This document shows, in pieces, positions 6,145 through 9,297 of a DNA stretch of 9,297 bases. Position 1 is the stretch's first letter; each line of letters starts with the position of its first letter. The notes beneath the pieces are model-generated. The model searched no databases. It was not told the origin of the DNA and saw nothing but the letters and a program-made list of their open reading frames with translations. Made by a program: the position numbers and the translations under genes. The stretch covers positions 3,018 through 12,314 of the forward strand of contig MHOB01000008.1 of assembly GCA_001821795.1 (NCBI GenBank), read 5' to 3'. The stretch comes from Candidatus Ryanbacteria bacterium RIFCSPLOWO2_12_FULL_47_9c (lineage in GTDB: Bacteria; Patescibacteriota; Minisyncoccia; Ryanbacterales; GWA2-47-10b).

Positions 6145-6528
6145 TTATTTTTTCTTACCAAGATGATATTGAATTTTTTCGACAACTTCCCGCGGCGTAA
6201 AATGCGCCTTAATAATATAATCATGCGCGCCAAGCGCCAGCCCTCGCTCGATATCTTCTTTCTGTCCAAGGTTTGAAAGAATAATGACGACGGAATCCTT
6301 TGCAAGACCGTCTTTACGCATTTGGGAAAGAACCTCAAATCCATCGAGACCGGGCATTACAACATCGAGGAGAATAACCGGGTAGGGATTTCTCTTTATT
6401 TTTTCGAGCGCTTCGTCGCCACTCGACGCGATATCAACTTCATATCCCGTCTCTTTAAACTTGACCGAATACATATCGAGGAGGAACTCATCGTCATCTA
6501 CTAAAAGAATCTTGGTCCGGTCGGCCAT
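6145..6528 (-). CDS. Stand-alone CheY-like response regulator receiver
   Basis: From the ATG at 6528 this is a 127-residue single receiver domain. KILLVDDDE (6-14) supplies the acidic pocket (Asp-11 to Asp-13), ILLDVVMPGLDG (52-63) the phosphorylated Asp-55, ILSNLG (83-88) the switch Ser-85, and IIKAHFTP (105-112) the conserved Lys-107. No output domain follows, so it should act by binding a protein partner, like CheY or the PilG/PilH regulators. It sits between pilB and pilT, 18 nt after the pilB stop and 11 nt before pilT, so the partner may be one of the motors or PilC; this is inference. A GTG at 6546 would add six residues and abut the pilB stop; I prefer the ATG because KILLVDDDE then lies at the normal distance. 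No kinase is in view. Confidence 0.92.
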   Translation of the reverse strand: MADRTKILLVDDDEFLLDMYSVKFKETGYEVDIASSGDEALEKIKRNPYPVILLDVVMPGLDGFEVLSQMRKDGLAKDSVVIILSNLGQKEDIERGLALGAHDYIIKAHFTPREVVEKIQYHLGKKK

Positions 6529-6546
6529 ATATTGCTTATTATACAC

Positions 6547-8253
6547 CTACACCACCACTTCAAAAAGCTCCTCAAGTCCAATAATGCCGCGAAGCACTTT
6601 CAACACTCCATCCTGACGCATAGTAACCATATTTTGGCGGCGACCCTCCTCCGCGATTTTCACTTCCGACGGCTCATGCAATATGATTTGCTCAAGCTCG
6701 GGCGTCATCAAAAGAGTTTCTATTATCGCGAGCCGTCCCCTCGTGCCTTTTGGACAGGTCGGCGACGATTCGGCTTCATAGATTGTTTTAGGGAGACTAG
6801 CAGTTTTCTTTATATCAGCGGGAAACGCAGCAAGCTCTTCCTCCAACATTTTACTAATACGGTCAACGACTTCTATTGGCTTGCGCGATTCGGGGCACAG
6901 CGTGCGCACAAGGCGCTGCCCCATCGCCATGACAAGCGTAGAGGGAATAAGAAACGGGTCTACCCCCATATCAATAAGCCGCGGGATAACTCCAATCGCG
7001 TCGTTCGTGTGAAGCGTGGACAATACAAGATGCCCGGTAAGCGCGGCATGAACCGCAAGTTGCGCGGTTTCGCGATCGCGAATCTCGCCAACCATAATGA
7101 CGTCCGGGTCTTGGCGCAAAATACTTCGGAGGCCGGAGGCGAATGTGTAATCAATCTCGGGCCGGATTTGGGACTGATTGATCCCTTCAACATAATATTC
7201 AACCGGATCCTCAAGACTCACGATATTCCGCTTTTCGTCATTGAGAACCTTGAGCATCGAATAAAGCGTTGTTGATTTTCCTGATCCCGTTGGTCCGGTA
7301 ATCAAAATCATCCCGAAAGGCCGCTTGAGCGATTCACGCACTTTCTCTAAATTCGCACCTTCAATACCTAACTCTTCGAAGGATTTTATTCCGATGTCGG
7401 GGTCGAGAATACGAAGTGCGACTTTTTCGCCATAATAGGTTGGAAATGTTGAGACGCGGAAATCTACATCCCTTTTGTCAATCCGGGCTCGAAACCTGCC
7501 GTCCTGCGGTTTTCTGCGCTCATCTATTTTCATATTCGTCATAATTTTTATGCGCGAGATAACTGCTTCGTGCACATTCATCGGAAGAAGAATGCTTGTA
7601 TAGAGAACGCCGTCAACACGAAACCGGACACGCAATTGGTCGCTCGACGGCTCAATATGAATATCGGATGCCTTTCCTTCCACCGCATGACGCAATATGA
7701 CCGTAACAGTTTTTGTAATTGGGGCGTCCTCGGAAACGTTTATTTCTTCCTTACCCGGCTTCACGCGTGATTCGGGCAGCTGGACTTCCTGTTCGCCAAA
7801 CTCGCTAATCGCTTTCGATACCTCTCCTCCAAGACCTTGGTACTCTTTTAATACATTGTTGAAATCCGTCCGAGAGATAAGAAAAATTTTAAACGGCATA
7901 TCGATGTTGGAAGAGATAAACTGAAGCGCCTCCCGCGCTTCGAGATTCTCGGGTCTCACCATTCCTACTTCAAGAACCCCCTCCTCGGTACCCAGAGGAA
8001 CCATTTGATAATGGCGCGCCGACTCCTCGGAAATATATTTTAACGTTTCATAACCAACAGATCCCGCGACAGCGCGCGCGGGAATTCCAAAAAGCTCGGA
8101 CTTCGCTTCCAAAACTTTCTCTTCCGGAACGCCTTGATTAACAAGCACCTCATCAATATCTTGCTCTAATGAACGAGCATCTTGTTTTGCGCGGCGCGCG
8201 GTGGCGTCATCAATAATTCCCTTCACCAAAAGAAGATCCGCGATGGAACGCAT
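6547..8253 (-). CDS. pilB: Type IV pilus extension ATPase PilB (GspE family)
   Basis: The 568-residue protein has an N-terminal T2SSE_N/MshEN-like region (1 to about 150) and a C-terminal ATPase. SDIHIEP (196-202) and RVDG (212-215) mark the N2 domain. Walker A is GPTGSGKST (320-328, Lys-326), the Asp box EDPVEY (348-353), Walker B DPDVIMVGEIRD (382-393, Glu-390), and the His box TGHLVLSTLHTN (406-417). Length matches PilB (about 560-580). It powers pilin addition at the cytoplasmic face of PilC. The zinc-binding tetracysteine insertion typical of PilB/GspE is degenerate: only Cys-453 (TLCPES) and Cys-500 (TCPKGTRGR) remain. The ATG at 8253 follows the small membrane protein by 3 nt, with no Shine-Dalgarno sequence. 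pilT close by makes a pilus ATPase more likely than a GspE. Confidence 0.96.
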   Translation of the reverse strand: MRSIADLLLVKGIIDDATARRAKQDARSLEQDIDEVLVNQGVPEEKVLEAKSELFGIPARAVAGSVGYETLKYISEESARHYQMVPLGTEEGVLEVGMVRPENLEAREALQFISSNIDMPFKIFLISRTDFNNVLKEYQGLGGEVSKAISEFGEQEVQLPESRVKPGKEEINVSEDAPITKTVTVILRHAVEGKASDIHIEPSSDQLRVRFRVDGVLYTSILLPMNVHEAVISRIKIMTNMKIDERRKPQDGRFRARIDKRDVDFRVSTFPTYYGEKVALRILDPDIGIKSFEELGIEGANLEKVRESLKRPFGMILITGPTGSGKSTTLYSMLKVLNDEKRNIVSLEDPVEYYVEGINQSQIRPEIDYTFASGLRSILRQDPDVIMVGEIRDRETAQLAVHAALTGHLVLSTLHTNDAIGVIPRLIDMGVDPFLIPSTLVMAMGQRLVRTLCPESRKPIEVVDRISKMLEEELAAFPADIKKTASLPKTIYEAESSPTCPKGTRGRLAIIETLLMTPELEQIILHEPSEVKIAEEGRRQNMVTMRQDGVLKVLRGIIGLEELFEVVV

Positions 8254-8256
8254 ATT

Positions 8257-8631
8257 TTATTGGGAAAGCTCGATCTGAAACTCCCGCCCTGGCGTCGGTT
8301 CGACAGAAGGAATACTAATTTTTGTCTCGCGGAGTGAAGCAAAACCGGGCTCTTCAAAGAATTTTGTATCAAGTGGCTTAATTTTTTTCAAAATATCAAG
8401 TTCATTGAGAATTGCCCTTCCCTCCTCCGGTAAATTCGGATTGAGAAGACTCGCCCCAGAAACATCAGAATTCGACGTCTCAACAACAGGCGCACCTGCA
8501 TCACCCTGCGGCTTTTGGTAGTATCCATAGAAAAAATATGCCACCGCAACAACAAAGAGAAGTCCAATTCCCACGAGAACGAATTTTCTTCCTGATTCTG
8601 GATTTGATACTATAGAAGCGCTAGTTGCCAT
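8257..8631 (-). CDS. Small single-pass membrane protein of the pilus operon, PilP-position candidate
   Basis: I do not recognise a named family. The 124-residue protein has a short polar N-terminus (1-15), one membrane helix (about 17-37, FVLVGIGLLFVVAVAYFF), a Gly/Pro/Ser/Asn-rich linker (40-68), a helix (70-85, ILNELDILKK) and a C-terminal segment (FFEEPGFASLRETKISIP, 91-108) ending in PGREF. The charges suggest the C-terminus faces outward. I recall a similar 'LD..FF.dp.F.sL....GR' pattern in small proteins beside pilO in other Patescibacteria, unchecked here. Its ATG overlaps the pilO stop by 11 nt and it ends 3 nt before pilB, so it is made together with them. PilP, which links PilN/PilO to the secretin, would occupy this place elsewhere, but there is no lipobox cysteine, and a PilP homology is only an inference. 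Confidence 0.8.
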   Translation of the reverse strand: MATSASIVSNPESGRKFVLVGIGLLFVVAVAYFFYGYYQKPQGDAGAPVVETSNSDVSGASLLNPNLPEEGRAILNELDILKKIKPLDTKFFEEPGFASLRETKISIPSVEPTPGREFQIELSQ

Positions 8632-9151
8632 AATACATTATTCCCCCCAGTAAAACTCCGTACGCGCCATTCTTATTGCGCGCGATTGAAATTTTATCAA
8701 CATCCATGAGCCGGATATTATTCTCAATAAGATCAAGAAGTTTGCGCAAACTCTGATACGACCCGTTTATTTCCAGTTCAAAAGACAAGGTGTGCTTTGA
8801 GAAAGCGCCCGTATCTTGCTTCTTTTGTTTTTCAGATTCCGCAACCACGAGTTTTGAAAGATTCATGCCAGAATTTCCTACAACGGTATTAAAAAATACA
8901 TAGAGCTCCTCGGGAAGCGGCTCGGAGGGCAAGAGCAAATCAAGACGAGCAAGATTCTCGTCACTAATGCTATTGAGGCGTTTCAATGTATCTTCGCGCT
9001 CTTTTTCGGCATCACGAAATTTCCGCTCAATTTCATCAATCAGGCCAAGCTCTCTCCGCGATTCCTGAATCCTCGTATATGCGGGTAATGCAAACTGATA
9101 CACCGCGACAACGGCGACGATAAAAATAATAAATGTGACTAGGCCTTTCAT
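8621..9151 (-). CDS. pilO: PilO-like type IV pilus assembly protein
   Basis: The 176-residue protein has the PilO layout: a minimal cytoplasmic end, one membrane helix (about 4-24, VTFIIFIVAVVAVYQFALPAY), a charged coiled coil (27-66), the stretch LLPSEPLPEELYVFF (73-87), and a ferredoxin-like domain ending with FELEINGSYQSLRKLLDLIE (124-143) and RLMDVDKISI (147-156). PilO pairs with PilN in the periplasmic or extracytoplasmic part of the alignment complex that ties the motor platform to the growing pilus. The ATG at 9151 overlaps the stop of the upstream gene as ATGA, and the next gene starts inside its end, so expression is tightly coupled. It is slightly shorter than proteobacterial PilO (about 200). 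The sequence family diverges widely, so the name rests on layout and position. Confidence 0.85.
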   Translation of the reverse strand: MKGLVTFIIFIVAVVAVYQFALPAYTRIQESRRELGLIDEIERKFRDAEKEREDTLKRLNSISDENLARLDLLLPSEPLPEELYVFFNTVVGNSGMNLSKLVVAESEKQKKQDTGAFSKHTLSFELEINGSYQSLRKLLDLIENNIRLMDVDKISIARNKNGAYGVLLGGIMYYGN

Positions 9152-9297
9152 GGTTCTTCTTCAGAATTTACCGGAGCAGCTGGAACAACTGAAGCGGCAC
9201 TCGCATTCTGGCGTGGCTCCGGGCGTCTTCGGATAAAATCCTTCGTAAGCGTAATATCAACGTCAAAGATAATCTGGCCCTTATCGGTAAGACCCGG
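9148..9297 (-). CDS. C-terminal 49 residues of a probable PilN-like protein (5' partial)
   Basis: An open frame enters from the right edge and stops with TGA at 9150-9148, overlapping the pilO ATG by 4 nt (ATGA). The visible part begins PGLTDKGQIIFDVDITLTKDF, which has the alternating pattern of a last beta-strand, and continues into a Pro/Arg then Ala/Ser/Pro-rich tail ending NSEEEP. PilN is the usual upstream partner of PilO, and a final beta-strand would suit its ferredoxin-like domain. The disordered acidic tail is an extension I cannot assign. The reading frame is well supported by the stop overlap; the identity is mostly from synteny. Confidence 0.55.
   Translation of the reverse strand, partial: PGLTDKGQIIFDVDITLTKDFIRRRPEPRQNASAASVVPAAPVNSEEEP

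Noticed and set aside
6538..6543. TATAAT on the minus strand just ahead of the receiver gene, as an internal promoter
   Set aside because: There is no TGn extension, and the -35 at 17 nt (TTTTTG) is poor. The genes around it are closely spaced, so an operon is simpler.
6532..7275. A 247-codon plus-strand open frame opposite pilB
   Set aside because: It lies wholly antisense to the conserved ATPase core of pilB, its translation is rich in His, Arg and Asn with no recognisable motif, and it has no family resemblance. It is a shadow of the pilB codon pattern.
9148..9150. TGA recoded as glycine, as in some Patescibacteria
   Set aside because: TGA ends the PilN-like frame in a normal ATGA overlap with pilO, and no other gene in the window contains an in-frame TGA, so standard bacterial code is sufficient.

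Overview
The window looks like chromosomal DNA from a Patescibacteria (CPR) bacterium. This is an inference from the compact, single-strand type IV pilus gene order, the short receiver-only regulator set between pilB and pilT, and protein patterns I recall from that group; no taxonomic marker is present. All genes I can support lie on the minus strand, so the text below follows transcription from high to low coordinates. Stops are TAA, TAG and TGA with no in-frame recoding, consistent with genetic code 11.

Region 1 (9297 down to about 3848) is a tightly packed type IV pilus operon: the C-terminal end of a probable PilN, PilO, a small single-pass membrane protein in the position where PilP would be expected, the extension ATPase PilB, a stand-alone CheY-like receiver, the retraction ATPase PilT, and the platform protein PilC. 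Neighbours overlap (4 and 11 nt) or lie 3 to 18 nt apart, so they are probably co-transcribed from a promoter outside the window. Together they encode most of the inner-membrane assembly machine: PilN/PilO and the small protein form the alignment scaffold, PilC the rotor platform, and PilB and PilT the opposing motors, with the receiver a candidate control input.

Region 2 (3847 to 3091) holds the pilin. A 161-nt gap carries an extended -10 promoter, one consensus DnaA box and an 11-codon leader ORF behind a strong Shine-Dalgarno sequence. A cysteine-rich prepilin follows, closed by a perfect 19-bp hairpin terminator.

Region 3 (about 2952 to 1) is a surface-polysaccharide cassette with its own extended -10 promoter: a Wzx-like flippase, a family 2 glycosyltransferase and a SAM-dependent methyltransferase that runs off the left edge. 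These genes overlap by 8 and 11 nt and are visibly more AT-rich than the pilus operon, suggesting an exchangeable glycan module beside a conserved core. I found no RNA genes, insertion sequences or CRISPR arrays. I did not find a wholly new system; the best leads are the pilin leader, the small PilP-position protein and the receiver between the two motors.
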